Origin: JAJFFW01 sp038531315
Lineage (GTDB): Bacteria; Pseudomonadota; Alphaproteobacteria; Caulobacterales; Parvularculaceae
Length of the DNA: 14,402 nt
Reading direction: 5' to 3'
Assembly (NCBI GenBank): GCA_038531315.1
Contig: JBCBBT010000073.1
Location: 1 to 14,402 of the forward strand
Under the pieces are notes generated by a model. It did not search any database. It was not told the DNA's origin and saw nothing but the letters and a program-made list of their open reading frames with translations. Shown one piece after another: positions 1 to 6,568 of the stretch (position 1 is the first letter of the stretch; every line of letters begins with the position of its first letter). Both the position numbers and the translations under genes were made by a program.

Positions 1-688
1 GTCATCCTACGACAACGCCGAAAATCTCGCGGAGACGTTTTTCAGCGAAATTGTCCGCGCTTATGAAGGCACCGCGCTCGGCCGTCAGGAGTTGAACGGC
101 GAGATCATTGACGCGGTCGCCGGCGCGCTCTGGAGCCATAATCTCATTGAAACAGCGCGGATTTCTGCGGCGCCGGCGCTTGATCGCATTGTCGTCGCCG
201 TCGACCCGCCGGCGACCGCCGGTCCCGATGCGGACGAATGCGGCATCGTTGTCGCGGGCGCCACGCAAATCAACGGCGCGGCGACCGGCTTTGTGCTGGC
301 GGACCGGTCCGTGGGCGGGCTGTCGCCGCGCGGTTGGGCCGAGCGCGCCGTCGCCGCCTATCACGAATTTGAAGCCGACCGTCTTGTCGTCGAGGTCAAT
401 CAGGGCGGCGATATGGTCCGCACCGTGATCGCCCAGGTCGACCCAAGCGTGGCAATCCGGGAAGTGCGCGCCAGCCGCGGCAAACGCCTCAGGGCCGAGC
501 CGGTAGCGGCGCTTTACGAACGCATGCGGGTCCGCCATGTCGGCGCATTCCCCGTGCTTGAAGCGCAGATGACGTCGTTTACCGGCGAGGGCGGGACGAG
601 CCCCGACCGCCTCGACGCGCTCGTCTGGGCGCTGAGCGACCTCATGTTGCGCACGCCATCGCGCCCTTCGGTCAAAAGTCTCAACTGA
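1..688 (+). CDS. g2: GTA large terminase subunit, 3' part (nuclease domain)
   Basis: This is the C-terminal 228 codons of the DNA-packaging motor. The frame is open to the left edge (first whole codon at base 2), so the ATPase domain lies outside the window. The first residues read SSYDNAENLAETFF, a stretch typical of the linker after the ATPase domain in GTA terminases, so the TTG at 92 is not the start. The RNase-H-like nuclease fold is visible: the metal-binding Asp in VVAVDPP (about fragment residue 68), the Glu in LVVEVNQGG (about 131) and the Asp in DRLDALVWAL (about 205). In the family this domain cuts concatemeric or genomic DNA after headful packaging. In GTAs it packages host DNA with little sequence preference. 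It ends 29 nt before the portal ATG. Family assignment is firm; the GTA rather than prophage reading comes from the downstream genes. Confidence 0.95.
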   Translation, partial: SSYDNAENLAETFFSEIVRAYEGTALGRQELNGEIIDAVAGALWSHNLIETARISAAPALDRIVVAVDPPATAGPDADECGIVVAGATQINGAATGFVLADRSVGGLSPRGWAERAVAAYHEFEADRLVVEVNQGGDMVRTVIAQVDPSVAIREVRASRGKRLRAEPVAALYERMRVRHVGAFPVLEAQMTSFTGEGGTSPDRLDALVWALSDLMLRTPSRPSVKSLN

Positions 689-717
689 CGCATCCAGATC
701 ATAAGTTGGTACACGGT

Positions 718-1986
718 ATGAAAAATCAATCCGCTCAAAGATCCGCACAAAAGTCCGCGCAAAAATCCGGTCTGTCGGAAAAACCGTTCGGCAAGCGCCC
801 CCAGAGCGCTGATGCGGTCGCTGCGTGCGAAGAAAAGCAGAGCGCGACGGGCCCGCTTCTCGGCGCCATGGTGGCGTTGTCGCGCCCCGGAGCGCCGGTC
901 TGGACGCCGCGCAATTACGCCGCGCTCGCCCGCGCCGGTTTTGAACGCAACGTCATCGCCTATCGCTGCATCCGGCTGGTGTCGGAAGCCGCCGCTTCGG
1001 TGACGCTGCGCGCGCGCCGCAACGGCGCCGTCCTCACCGATCATCCGGTGCTGACGCTTTTGTCCCGGCCCAATCAGGCCCAGTCGGGCGCGGAGCTGAT
1101 GGAGGCGTTTTACGGCGCCCTCCAAACCGCGGGCAACGCATATCTGGAAGCGGTGAGCCTTGACGGGGTCCCGCGTGAATTATTCGCCCTGCGCCCTGAC
1201 CGCATGAAAGCGCGCATCGGCGCGGCCGGCTGGCCGGAAGCTTATGACTATACGGTTGGCGGGCGCACTGTGACGTTCCGCAATGACGGCGCGGCGCCGG
1301 CGATCCTTCATTTAAAGCTCTTTCATCCGACCAACGATCATTACGGTCTGTCGCCGCTGGAGGCGGCGTCCGGCGCCGTTGATCTTCACAATGCGGCGCT
1401 CGCCTGGAACAAGGCGCTCCTCGACAATGCGGCCCGCCCGTCCGGCGCGCTTGTCTATGCGGGCCCTGAGGGCGCTGAAAATCTGACAGCGGAACAATTT
1501 GAACGCCTCAAATCGGAACTCGCCGACGCCTATCAGGGCGCGCATAATGCGGGCCGGCCGCTGGTGCTCGACGGCGGCCTCGACTGGAAGGCGATGTCGT
1601 TGTCGCCGGCCGATATGGACTTCATTGAGGCCAAAAACGGCGCCGCGCGCGACATTGCGCTCGCTTTCGGCGTGCCGCCCATGTTGCTCGGCATTCCGGG
1701 CGACAACACCTACGCCAATTACCGGGAGGCCAACCTTGCTTTCTGGAAACAGACCGTCCTGCCGCTCGTGAAAAAGACCGCGGCGGCGCTGTCCGCGTGG
1801 CTCGGCCCGCAGATGGGCGGGGTCGTCCTTGAATGCGACACGGACGATGTCGACGCCTTGTCCGCCGAGCGCGACGCCCGCTGGGCGCGCATCGCCCGCG
1901 CAGATTTTCTGTCAGCGGAGGAAAAGCGCAACCTTCTCGGCTTGCCGCAAAGCGGCGCGTTGGGTGCGGAGGCGGCCAATGACTGA
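718..1986 (+). CDS. g3: GTA/HK97-type portal protein
   Basis: Portal protein of 422 aa, expected to form the dodecameric ring at the head vertex through which the terminase pumps DNA. Typical portal segments are present: FERNVIAYRCIRLVSEAAAS near residues 75-95, the SRPNQAQSG region near 120, and GDNTYANYREANLAFW near 328, followed by QTVLPLV. These match the HK97 portal family. The start is uncertain. I chose ATG 718; a TTG at 706 would add four residues, and neither has a good Shine-Dalgarno. A later ATG at 868 (MVALSRPGAPVWTPR) would give a protein nearer the conserved core. The first ~45 residues are unusual: Lys/Gln/Ser-rich with three SAQR/K repeats and AT-richer codons than the rest. 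The 3' end overlaps the next gene by 8 nt. Confidence 0.93.
   Translation: MKNQSAQRSAQKSAQKSGLSEKPFGKRPQSADAVAACEEKQSATGPLLGAMVALSRPGAPVWTPRNYAALARAGFERNVIAYRCIRLVSEAAASVTLRARRNGAVLTDHPVLTLLSRPNQAQSGAELMEAFYGALQTAGNAYLEAVSLDGVPRELFALRPDRMKARIGAAGWPEAYDYTVGGRTVTFRNDGAAPAILHLKLFHPTNDHYGLSPLEAASGAVDLHNAALAWNKALLDNAARPSGALVYAGPEGAENLTAEQFERLKSELADAYQGAHNAGRPLVLDGGLDWKAMSLSPADMDFIEAKNGAARDIALAFGVPPMLLGIPGDNTYANYREANLAFWKQTVLPLVKKTAAALSAWLGPQMGGVVLECDTDDVDALSAERDARWARIARADFLSAEEKRNLLGLPQSGALGAEAAND
730..765 (+). repeat. Three tandem 12-bp units in the portal N-terminus
   Basis: Units at 730-741, 742-753 and 754-765 each encode S-A-Q-R/K and follow the pattern tccgcNcaaa(a/g)(a/g); only third positions and one Lys/Arg change vary. 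A fourth tcc follows at 766. The tract lies within the poorly conserved N-terminal tail. It is richer in A than the surrounding gene, which suggests local duplication rather than a conserved fold. Confidence 0.85.
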
Positions 1987-2263
1987 CCCATCTCAACACC
2001 CCGCAACAGCCGCCATTGCCGCGCGCCCGGCCGAGCTGCGCATTTCGGTCGCCGTCGGCGCGGCCTTCATCGTCCAGTCGGCGTTCGCGCTGATCTGGGC
2101 CGGCGGCGCGGCCGAACGCATCAATCAGCTCGAAGCGCGCGTTGACGCCAGCCAGATGCTGATCGTGCGCACCGCGCGCCTTGAAGAACAGGTGAAGTCG
2201 GTGCGGACCACGCTCATCCGCATCGAAGAGAAAATCGATCAGAACCGGGAGAATGCCCAGTGA
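1979..2263 (+). CDS. Small GTA protein with one TM helix and coiled coil (g3.5-like)
   Basis: 94-aa protein. ATG 1979 is chosen because a GGAGG at 1968-1972 lies 6 nt upstream and the start overlaps the portal stop by 8 nt. Upstream in-frame starts would lie inside the portal gene. Residues 1-20 are polar. Residues ~22-43 (ISVAVGAAFIVQSAFALIWA) form one hydrophobic helix long enough to span the membrane. Residues ~44-90 are charged heptad-like sequence (INQLEARV, LEEQVKSV, LIRIEEKID), likely a coiled coil. It sits between portal and protease, the place where RcGTA-type clusters carry a small gene (orf 3.5), and its stop is coupled to the protease start. No enzyme motif is seen. A membrane-anchored assembly or packaging accessory role is inference from topology and position only; it could also resemble a spanin or holin-like component. 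Confidence 0.85.
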   Translation: MTDPSQHPATAAIAARPAELRISVAVGAAFIVQSAFALIWAGGAAERINQLEARVDASQMLIVRTARLEEQVKSVRTTLIRIEEKIDQNRENAQ

Positions 2264-2820
2264 CCGACAGATATTACGCCGCCGAGATCGAAGGCTATGC
2301 GTCGATCTTCAACAGCGCCGACGATAATGGCGATGTGATCGCGCCCGGCGCCTTTGCGCAAACGATTTCGGGGCGGACCGACGGCCCCGTGCGCATGCTC
2401 TACCAGCATGACGCCGCCCAGCCCATCGGGCGTTGGCTCTCTTTGCGCGAAGATGCGCGCGGGCTCTTTATTCGCGGCGAGTTGTTGTTGAACTCCGACC
2501 GCGCGCGCGAGGTTTACGCCTTGCTCGAAGGCGGCGCTATCGACGGTCTTTCAATCGGCTTCCAGACCGTCACGGCGTCCAAAACCGCGAGCGGCCGGCG
2601 CATCACGCGCGCCGCGCTCTGGGAAGTCTCGGTCGTCACGTTCCCGATGGCCAAAGCCGCCCGCATTCTCAAGGTCGGCAAACCGAAACCGGCGCGCCGC
2701 CAGGACACGCTCTCCCCAGAGTCACTTGTACAGGGCCATTTGGCACAGGACCATTTGGCGCAAGACCACTTTGCGGAAAGTCTCAGAAGCGCCCGCGCCA
2801 TCCTCGCCCCCGCTGCATAA
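2260..2820 (+). CDS. g4: HK97-family prohead protease
   Basis: 186-aa serine protease (herpesvirus assemblin/HK97 gp4 fold) that cleaves the N-terminal scaffold from the capsid protein during head maturation. The start is GTG at 2260 in a GTGA overlap with the upstream stop; GGGAG at 2247-2251 sits 8 nt upstream and supports it. Catalytic residues are visible: His50 in LYQHD and Ser98 in GLSIGF. The conserved LWEVSVVTFPM follows at 120-130. The N-terminal EIEGYASIFN and DVIAPGAF are family-typical. The core ends near residue 140. Beyond it is a basic linker (KPKPARR) and a tail with a three-copy V/AQxHL/F repeat, not expected from the family. The capsid gene follows after a 72-nt leader. Product assignment is very secure. 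Confidence 0.95.
   Translation: MTDRYYAAEIEGYASIFNSADDNGDVIAPGAFAQTISGRTDGPVRMLYQHDAAQPIGRWLSLREDARGLFIRGELLLNSDRAREVYALLEGGAIDGLSIGFQTVTASKTASGRRITRAALWEVSVVTFPMAKAARILKVGKPKPARRQDTLSPESLVQGHLAQDHLAQDHFAESLRSARAILAPAA
2728..2772 (+). repeat. Three tandem 15-bp units in the protease C-terminal tail
   Basis: Units at 2728-2742, 2743-2757 and 2758-2772 encode VQGHL, AQDHL and AQDHF. At DNA level they share the pattern g(t/c)(a/g)ca(g/a)g(g/a)cca(t/c)tt(g/t). They lie outside the catalytic core in a His/Gln-rich tail and use codons less GC-rich than their neighbours (gta, ttg, cat), consistent with recent in-frame duplication. Confidence 0.85.
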
Positions 2821-2892
2821 AGGAGGCGCCGCTTAACCACGCAAAACACCCGACACACCACCCCAAGAAACGTCTCAGTAAGGAGTAAGTTC
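2819..2892 (+). promoter_or_regulatory. Capsid gene leader: orphan SD, A/C-rich tract and functional SD
   Basis: The leader begins with a near-perfect AAAGGAGG at 2819-2826 that overlaps the protease stop and has no ATG, GTG or TTG within reach. Bases 2835-2870 follow: 33 of 36 are A or C, with no T. In this GC-rich context such a tract should stay single-stranded. The working SD, AAGGAG at 2880-2885, lies 7 nt before the capsid ATG. Unstructured, CA-rich leaders before a strong SD favour high ribosome loading. That the leader boosts capsid synthesis relative to its neighbours is inference. No clear promoter hexamers are seen. Confidence 0.6.
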
Positions 2893-4143
2893 ATGAGTAA
2901 CGAGACCCCCATCGAAACGACCGGCGCCTGTGAAACCAAAGCCGCGCCGTCGGAAGTCAGAGCTGCGATGACGCAGTTCCTGAAAACCTTCAAGGATTTC
3001 AAAGACGCCAATGATGCGCGCCTTGACGCCATCGAACAGCGCGCCGGCGATGTGCTGCTCGAAGAAAAAGTCGAACGCATCAACGGCGCCCTCGACGAAC
3101 ACAAATCGGCTATCGACCGTCTCGCGCTGAGCGCGCGCCGGCCGGGCCTCGGCGCGCCGACGCTCGCGCCCGATGAGCGCAAAACCGCGTTTAATCGCTA
3201 TGTCCGCTCGGGCGATCCGTCGGCGCTGCACGCGCTGGAGGCGAAATCGCTCTCAACGGCGACCGACCCTGAAGGCGGTTATCTTGCGCCGGAAGAAACC
3301 GAACGCATGATTACGGCGTCGGTCCAGGATATCTCGCCCATCCGCCAAATCGCGACCGTGCGCCAGATCGGCGGCAACACCTTCCGTAAACCAATCAGTC
3401 AGGGCGACAGCGTCGCCGGCTGGGTCGGGGAAACGGGCGTGCGGCCGGAAACAGCGGCGCCCACATTGTCGGCTTACGACTTCCCGACCATGGAGCTTTA
3501 CGCCATGCCGGCGGCGAGCCAGACCCTGCTTGACGACAGCGTCGTCGATATCGAGCAGTGGCTCGCCGATGAAGTCCAGACCGAGTTCGCCATTCAGGAA
3601 GGCGCCGCCTTTATCAATGGCGACGGCGTCAACCAGCCGCGCGGCTTTTTAAGCTACCCGATCAGCGATGAAGCAACGCGCGGGTTTTCCGAAATCGGGT
3701 CTCTCGCCACCGGTGTCGACGGCGGTTTCCCCGCCAGCGATCCGTCCGATGTGCTGGTCGATCTGATTTACACGCCGAAACAGGCTTACCGCGCCAATGG
3801 CCGGTTTGTGATGAACCGGTCCGTTCTCGGACAATTGCGGAAATTCAAGGACGCCGACGGCAATTATCTGTGGCAACCCTCGACGACCGCCGGCGAGCCG
3901 GCCCGGCTGATGGGCTATCCGGTGACGGAAGCTGAAGACATGCCGGATATCGGCGCGGGGTCGGCCTCGATCGCCTTTGGCGACTTCCAGCGCGGTTATC
4001 TGATTGTCGACCGCGTCGGCGTGCGCGTTCTGCGCGATCCTTATTCGGCCAAACCGTACGTGCTTTTCTATACGACAAAGCGCGTCGGCGGCGGCGTTCA
4101 GGATTTCGACGCCATCAAAGTGTTGCGCTTCGCGGCGAGCTAG
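2893..4143 (+). CDS. g5: HK97-fold major capsid protein
   Basis: 416-aa capsid precursor. Residues ~1-110 form a charged, helical delta/scaffold domain (for example KDFKDANDARLDAIEQR at 34-50 and EEKVERINGALDEHK around 57-71). A family-typical mature start region follows: KSLSTATDPEGGYLAPEE at ~118-135. The rest is the HK97 fold, with EEGAAFINGDGVNQPRGF and the C-terminal GYLIVDRVGVRVLRDPY segment. In RcGTA and HK97 relatives the g4 protease removes the scaffold; cleavage just before ~residue 115-120 is expected but not shown by the sequence. It has its own strong SD and is flanked by a leader and a 3' hairpin, setting it apart from the overlapping genes around it. That fits the need for hundreds of copies per particle. 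Confidence 0.96.
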   Translation: MSNETPIETTGACETKAAPSEVRAAMTQFLKTFKDFKDANDARLDAIEQRAGDVLLEEKVERINGALDEHKSAIDRLALSARRPGLGAPTLAPDERKTAFNRYVRSGDPSALHALEAKSLSTATDPEGGYLAPEETERMITASVQDISPIRQIATVRQIGGNTFRKPISQGDSVAGWVGETGVRPETAAPTLSAYDFPTMELYAMPAASQTLLDDSVVDIEQWLADEVQTEFAIQEGAAFINGDGVNQPRGFLSYPISDEATRGFSEIGSLATGVDGGFPASDPSDVLVDLIYTPKQAYRANGRFVMNRSVLGQLRKFKDADGNYLWQPSTTAGEPARLMGYPVTEAEDMPDIGAGSASIAFGDFQRGYLIVDRVGVRVLRDPYSAKPYVLFYTTKRVGGGVQDFDAIKVLRFAAS

Positions 4144-4162
4144 TCTCGCGGCGTGTCGCCCG

Positions 4163-4198
4163 TCGCTTCCGCCGGCGCTCCAACGCCGGTGGAAGCGA
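4163..4198 (+). other. Strong RNA hairpin downstream of the capsid gene
   Basis: Left arm 4163-4177 and right arm 4184-4198 pair over 15 bp with a single G-U wobble around a 6-nt loop (CTCCAA). The stem starts 19 nt after the capsid stop. No T-tract follows directly; the nearest T-rich run is ~4220-4228, 22 nt past the stem, so it is not a canonical intrinsic terminator. Because the downstream tail genes need read-through, I favour a 3' mRNA-stabilising or processing hairpin, or a partial attenuator, that raises the capsid-to-tail ratio. The hairpin is seen; its function is inferred. Confidence 0.75.
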
Positions 4199-4244
4199 TG
4201 CCCCGCCATCATCTCAAGGTTCTTTTTCCTGAAGGGAGGACGCC

Positions 4245-4805
4245 ATGTCCTTGACCCTGATCGCCCCGCCTGCGGGCGAGCCGATATCTCTCGACGATTT
4301 AAAGGCGCATTTGCGTGTCGCCCACACCGACGAGGACCCGCTGATCGCCGCGCTTGGCGTCGCGGCGCGCCAGTCGGTCGAGGCGCGCGCCGGACTGGCG
4401 CTGACGACGCAGCAATGGCGTTTGAGCCTCGACGCCGCGCCGGCGCGGCCCGTTTACTTGCCGATGCGGCCGCTGATCAGCGTTGAAGCCGTGACCGTTG
4501 TCGGGCCGAATGACAGCGTCATTCATCCGCCTGCGGGGACGTTTGATATTGTCACCGGGCTCTCCGGCCGGATCGTGCGGACCGGCGTCTGGCCGCGGCC
4601 TGCAAAAGCCGCCGGCGGGGTGCGTATCGATTTCACCGCTGGCTGGTCGTCCGTCGATGCGGTTCCGGCGGGGATCCTTCAGGCGATCCGCCTGCTGACG
4701 GCGCATTTCTATGAAAATCGCGAGGCGGCGTCGGTGGAGCGCACCTTCGCCATTCCGCAAACCGTCGATGCGCTGCTCGCGCCCTTCCGGGAGGCGCGGC
4801 TATGA
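4245..4805 (+). CDS. g6: GTA head-tail adaptor/connector protein (Gp6-like)
   Basis: 186-aa protein of the phage gp6-like head-tail connector family. In RcGTA this protein forms the adaptor ring beneath the portal. Family signs are the N-terminal LIAPPAGEPISLDDLKAHLRV, a helical segment, and the later VRIDFTAGW followed by VPAGILQAIRLLTAHFYENREA (residues ~125-160), the helix that packs against the portal. ATG 4245 is preceded by AAGGGAGGA at 4232-4240, a strong site with close spacing, in the gap after the capsid hairpin. Translation therefore restarts here independently. The stop overlaps the next ATG by 4 nt. The assignment rests on motif resemblance and on conserved position between capsid and stopper. 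Confidence 0.88.
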   Translation: MSLTLIAPPAGEPISLDDLKAHLRVAHTDEDPLIAALGVAARQSVEARAGLALTTQQWRLSLDAAPARPVYLPMRPLISVEAVTVVGPNDSVIHPPAGTFDIVTGLSGRIVRTGVWPRPAKAAGGVRIDFTAGWSSVDAVPAGILQAIRLLTAHFYENREAASVERTFAIPQTVDALLAPFREARL

Positions 4806-5164
4806 GCGGCGCCTTGAAAAACAAGCTCATCTTATTGCGCCGGACGCAGACCGCCGATCTCGGCGGCGGCGCCAGCGCGCCCACGCTCAGCGCCGATAAG
4901 GCGGTGTGGGCGAGCGTTGAGCGGCTGACGACGGCGCAGGATTTTCTTGGTCCCCGCGGCGAAGGCGGGCGGCGGCGGTTAAAGCGCATCGCCGCGACGA
5001 CGCGGGCCGCCCACGCCGCGCAGCTTGAATTGGCGCCGGGCGATCTCCTCGCTTTTGAGGCATGCGTTTTTGAAATCATGTCCATCGAAAGCGCCGATAC
5101 GCGCGAGCGCCGCGTGACGCTTGTTTGCGAGGAAGTCGCCGGGGCGGAGGCGGCGCTATCATGA
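4802..5164 (+). CDS. g7: GTA head-tail joining/stopper protein (Gp7-like)
   Basis: 120-aa small beta-rich protein of the phage head-tail joining (head closure) family. Typical features are the N-terminal LKNKLILLRRTQTAD, the mid AVWASVERLTTAQDF (residues ~34-48) and the GDLLAFEACVFEIMSIESADTRERRVTLVCEE segment, which resembles the strand pattern of SPP1 gp16-like stoppers. In RcGTA the equivalent forms the stopper ring below the adaptor. It starts at ATG 4802 in an ATGA overlap with g6, with GGGAGG at 4789-4794 seven nt upstream. It ends in an ATGA overlap with g8. Size and order fit RcGTA g7. Confidence 0.86.
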   Translation: MSGALKNKLILLRRTQTADLGGGASAPTLSADKAVWASVERLTTAQDFLGPRGEGGRRRLKRIAATTRAAHAAQLELAPGDLLAFEACVFEIMSIESADTRERRVTLVCEEVAGAEAALS

Positions 5165-5586
5165 CCGATCGATTTGCCTGGGCGCTTCAAAAAGCGGTTT
5201 ATGCGCGCCTTGCCGGCGATGCGGACCTGCAGGGTCTGGCCGGCGATCCGCCGCGCATTTTTGATGCGCCGCCGCCGCGCGCGGCTTTTCCCTATCTGAC
5301 GCTCGGCGAGACGCGCGTACGCGTCTGGCCCGGCGTTCCCGGCGGGCTTGAACATGAGCTGCGCCTGCATGTTTTTTCGCGCTACGAAGGCCGCCGCGAA
5401 GTCAAACAGATCCTCAACGCCGTCTATGACGCGCTCCAGGAGGCGCCGCTCGTGATCCCCGGACAGCGCCTTGTCACGTTGCGCTTTGTCTTCGCCGACA
5501 TCTTTCCGCGCGGTGATAACGGTATTTTTGAAGGCGTCAGCCGGTTCCGCGCCGTCACGCACCCAGACCCTCTTCCAACCGTATAA
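5161..5586 (+). CDS. g8: GTA tail terminator (DUF3168 family, Gp8-like)
   Basis: 141-aa protein of the DUF3168 tail-completion family. ATG 5161 gives the family-like N-terminus FAWALQKAVYARLAGDADLQ; the ATG overlaps the g7 stop and GGAGG at 5146-5150 lies 10 nt upstream. An in-frame start at 5125 would lie deep inside g7 and add low-complexity GGGG sequence, so I reject it. Recognisable stretches are IFDAPPPRAAFPYLTLGE (~33-50), HELRLHVFSRYEGRREVKQI (~63-82) and VTLRFVFADIF. In RcGTA it caps the tail tube and joins it to the stopper. It is the last gene of the connector module; 12 nt separate it from the tail tube gene. Confidence 0.88.
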   Translation: MTDRFAWALQKAVYARLAGDADLQGLAGDPPRIFDAPPPRAAFPYLTLGETRVRVWPGVPGGLEHELRLHVFSRYEGRREVKQILNAVYDALQEAPLVIPGQRLVTLRFVFADIFPRGDNGIFEGVSRFRAVTHPDPLPTV

Positions 5587-5598
5587 GGACGATATTCC

Positions 5599-6021
5599 AT
5601 GACTGCACAAGCTGGAAAAGATCTTCTGCTCAAGATCGGCGATAACGGATCGCCGGAAAATTTCACCACTGTCGCCGGCCTGCGCACAAGGTCCTTGTCG
5701 CTGAACGCGCAGACCGTTGACGTCACCCACGCTGAATCCGTCGGCGGATGGCGCGAGTTGTTGGCCGGCGCCGGTATTCGTCAGGCCTCGGTCGCGGGCG
5801 CCGGCGTTTTCCTGAACGATGCGAGCGCGGCGGAAATCCGCGCCGCCTTCTTCGCCGGCGCCGCGCGCGTCTGGCGGATCGTCATTCCGGGGTTCGGCGT
5901 CATTGAAGGCCGCTTCCTGATCGCCAATCTCGATTATGGCGGGGAATTCAACGGCGAAGCCTCGGTCTCGATGGCGCTTGAATCGGCCGGCGCGCTTATC
6001 TTCACCGGAGAAGCGTCATGA
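5599..6021 (+). CDS. g9: Major tail tube protein (TP901-1-type, Gp9-like)
   Basis: 140-aa tail tube subunit. The N-terminus GKDLLLKIGDNGSPENFTTVAGLRTRSLSLN, the following VDVTHAESVGGWRELLAGAG and the C-terminal LDYGGEFNGEASVSMALESAGAL match the TP901-1 family major tail protein used by alphaproteobacterial GTAs. Hexameric rings of this protein would make the DNA channel. ATG 5599 has its own SD (TAAGGA 5584-5589, spacing 9), formed partly by the g8 stop. Like the capsid gene it starts after a true gap, consistent with a high-copy structural product. The stop overlaps the next ATG by 4 nt. Confidence 0.92.
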   Translation: MTAQAGKDLLLKIGDNGSPENFTTVAGLRTRSLSLNAQTVDVTHAESVGGWRELLAGAGIRQASVAGAGVFLNDASAAEIRAAFFAGAARVWRIVIPGFGVIEGRFLIANLDYGGEFNGEASVSMALESAGALIFTGEAS

Positions 6022-6356
6022 CCGCGGCGCCCGGCGCTTGCCCGGAAGTCTCCATCAATGGCGAACGCCATCGCCTGCGCCTGACGCTCGGCGCGCTCGC
6101 CGCCATTGAAGACGTGGTCGGCGGCGGCGACTTCGAGACGTTGAAAGCGCGGCTTTCAAAACCGTCGGTCAGCGATCTGATTATCATCTTGCAGGCGTTG
6201 ATTACGGGCGGCGGAGGGGCGCTGGCGGTCGAGACGCTGAAAGCCGCCGACATCGACCTCGCCGAAGCTTCCGCCGCTATTGCAGACGCCTTCAAAGCGC
6301 TTGCACAGCCCCCTCAGCATTGTGAAGCGCCGGCGCAAGACGAGGCGCCCGCATGA
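6018..6356 (+). CDS. g10: GTA Gp10-family tail assembly protein
   Basis: 112-aa protein with the GTA gp10-type core: a beta start (VSINGERHRLRLTLGALAAIED, residues ~10-31), then FETLKARLSKPSVSDLIIILQALITGGG and a helix (LAEASAAIADAFKALA, ~81-96). The C-terminus is a Pro/Ala-rich tail. By position between the tube and tape measure genes it is the counterpart of lambda gpG/HK97 gp14 tail chaperones, which coat the tape measure protein during tail assembly. The start overlaps the g9 stop (ATGA), with GGAG at 6007-6010 as SD. It overlaps the second small chaperone gene by 4 nt instead of fusing to it by frameshift. Confidence 0.85.
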   Translation: MTAAPGACPEVSINGERHRLRLTLGALAAIEDVVGGGDFETLKARLSKPSVSDLIIILQALITGGGGALAVETLKAADIDLAEASAAIADAFKALAQPPQHCEAPAQDEAPA

Positions 6357-6568
6357 CCGGGTCCGCCGCCTCACTGCCCTGGGCCGAGTGGTTTCACTTC
6401 GCCGTCGCGGTTCTCGGCATGCGTCCCGACGATTTCTGGGCGCTCAGCCTGGACGAATGGCGCTGGCTGATCGCGCCGGCCCGGTCAAATGGTTCTCAAC
6501 ATACGCTGACGCGCGCCGGCTTTGATGCGCTGCGCGCACTTTATCCGGATACGCATTATGGACAATAA
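6353..6568 (+). CDS. g10.1: Small phage tail assembly chaperone (Gp10.1-like)
   Basis: 71-aa protein with the signature of the small phage tail assembly chaperone family found in GTAs: PWAEWFHFAVAVLGMRPDDFW (residues 9-29) followed by ALSLDEWRWLIAP (30-42). Many aromatic residues and a conserved W/F pattern are clear. The start is an ATGA overlap with g10 and GAGG at 6342-6345 lies 7 nt upstream. It probably works with Gp10 on the tape measure protein, replacing the G/GT pair of lambda. Its 3' end overlaps the tape measure start by 11 nt, more than the other junctions. Confidence 0.88.
   Translation: MTGSAASLPWAEWFHFAVAVLGMRPDDFWALSLDEWRWLIAPARSNGSQHTLTRAGFDALRALYPDTHYGQ

Noticed and set aside
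92..94. TTG as terminase start
   Set aside because: The frame is open to the window edge and the upstream residues are terminase-like, so the gene is simply cut.
2..748. Minus-strand open frame of 248 codons opposite the terminase
   Set aside because: Antisense to conserved nuclease motifs; no recognisable domain.
2433..2888. Plus-strand frame inside the protease running into the capsid leader
   Set aside because: Arg-rich out-of-frame shadow; its end in the leader could have matched the orphan SD, but it starts inside g4 and has no family resemblance.
4163..4228. Intrinsic terminator after the capsid gene
   Set aside because: The T-rich run begins 22 nt after the stem and downstream genes depend on read-through, so I list it only as a hairpin.
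4633..5730. Minus-strand open frame of 365 codons across g6-g9
   Set aside because: Low-complexity antisense shadow that spans several well-supported coupled genes.
6522..6557. Upstream TTG/ATG extension of the tape measure gene
   Set aside because: It encodes unlike residues (MMRCAHFIRIRI) inside the chaperone gene; ATG 6558 gives the family-like start.
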